Positions 52,448 to 52,639 of a stretch of DNA of 52,639 nt are shown piece after piece; positions within the stretch are counted from its first letter, which is position 1, and the number at the start of each line of letters is the position of its first letter. This DNA is from Thiobacillus sp. Its GTDB lineage: Bacteria; Pseudomonadota; Gammaproteobacteria; Burkholderiales; Thiobacillaceae. A model generated the notes under the pieces. The model ran no database searches, was not told the DNA's origin, and saw only the letters and a list, made by a program, of their open reading frames with translations. The stretch covers positions 1 to 52,639 of the forward strand of contig JAUXVT010000004.1 in the NCBI GenBank assembly GCA_030680405.1. Direction: 5' to 3'. The position numbers were made by a program, and so were the translations under genes.

Positions 52448-52639
52448 TCAGGCGTGAACGGCTTGCGGGATGGCGGCGTCATTCACCACGCGTCCCTGGC
52501 GGGTGGTCTGCCAGACGTTGTACGCCATGATCAGCATGCCGCTGAAGAACAGCGCGCCGCCCAGCAGGCGAATGCCGTAGAAGGGATACATGGTGTTGAG
52601 CACCTGGGCGAAGCTGTAGGTCAGCGTGCCGTCGGCGTT
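52448..52639 (-). CDS. ccoN: Cbb3 cytochrome oxidase subunit I CcoN (C-terminal 63 residues only)
   Basis: Only the 3' end is in the window; the rest continues past the right edge. The visible part, [20 protein letters not shown], then [20 protein letters not shown] and [10 protein letters not shown], is the final membrane helix and tail of CcoN, which holds heme b, heme b3 and CuB and reduces O2. Identity is fixed by this sequence together with the directly following ccoO-ccoQ-ccoP. Confidence 0.93.
   Translation of the reverse strand, partial: NADGTLTYSFAQVLNTMYPFYGIRLLGGALFFSGMLIMAYNVWQTTRQGRVVNDAAIPQAVHA

Overview
The window reads as chromosomal DNA of a GC-rich betaproteobacterium. The best guess is a chemolithotrophic member of the Nitrosomonadales such as a Thiobacillus or Sideroxydans relative. 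This is inferred from the betaproteobacterial gene orders (pyrG-kdsA-eno-ftsB, zipA-like-ligA), a complete System I cytochrome c maturation operon, a cbb3 oxidase operon and a decaheme/porin electron-conduit pair; it cannot be proved from the sequence alone. Coding density is high and there are no rRNA genes, intact tRNAs, CRISPR arrays or insertion sequences. The window cuts two genes: ycaO at the left edge (3' part missing) and ccoN at the right edge (5' part missing).

Layout. 1-9030 is mostly housekeeping: ycaO (partial), a TPR protein, a SenB-like glycosyltransferase, a SpoU rRNA methyltransferase, a membrane GGDEF/EAL protein, and the divergent pair ppsR / ppsA. 9031-13776 is the accessory core. 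An AT-rich leader with a perfect 17-bp inverted repeat precedes a ten-heme periplasmic cytochrome (MtoA/MtrA/PioA type) and its outer-membrane porin (MtoB/MtrB/PioB type). A strong terminator, a diheme c4-like cytochrome and a second strong terminator follow. 13894-21100 is a full ccmABCDEFGHI operon that attaches heme to c-type cytochromes. It is interrupted between ccmA and ccmB by two families of short tandem repeats.

21133-29494 is a run of essential genes (pyrG, kdsA, eno, ftsB, zipA-like, ligA, galU), most of them overlapping or nearly so. A second GGDEF/EAL protein (29649-31640) shares its sensor region with the first. Next come nnr (3' end probably frameshifted), an orphan PhnD-like binding protein, a DUF3330 metal-binding-type small protein, purL and ppc. 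41573-46679 holds a coiled-coil membrane protein and a three-gene minus-strand cassette: LolA-like protein, outer-membrane protein and MMPL/RND transporter. The right end has hemN facing a minus-strand cluster ccoN-ccoO-ccoQ-ccoP-ccoG-fixH followed by two small membrane proteins.

How the parts fit. The window is rich in c-type cytochrome functions. MtoA/MtoB would move electrons across the outer membrane, and the c4-like protein is a plausible periplasmic carrier. Ccm matures all of these hemes plus those of CcoO and CcoP, HemN feeds heme synthesis at low oxygen, and cbb3 is the high-affinity terminal oxidase. Together they could form an iron(II)- or mineral-to-oxygen electron chain. That chain is an inference from gene content; the direction of electron flow cannot be read from the sequence.
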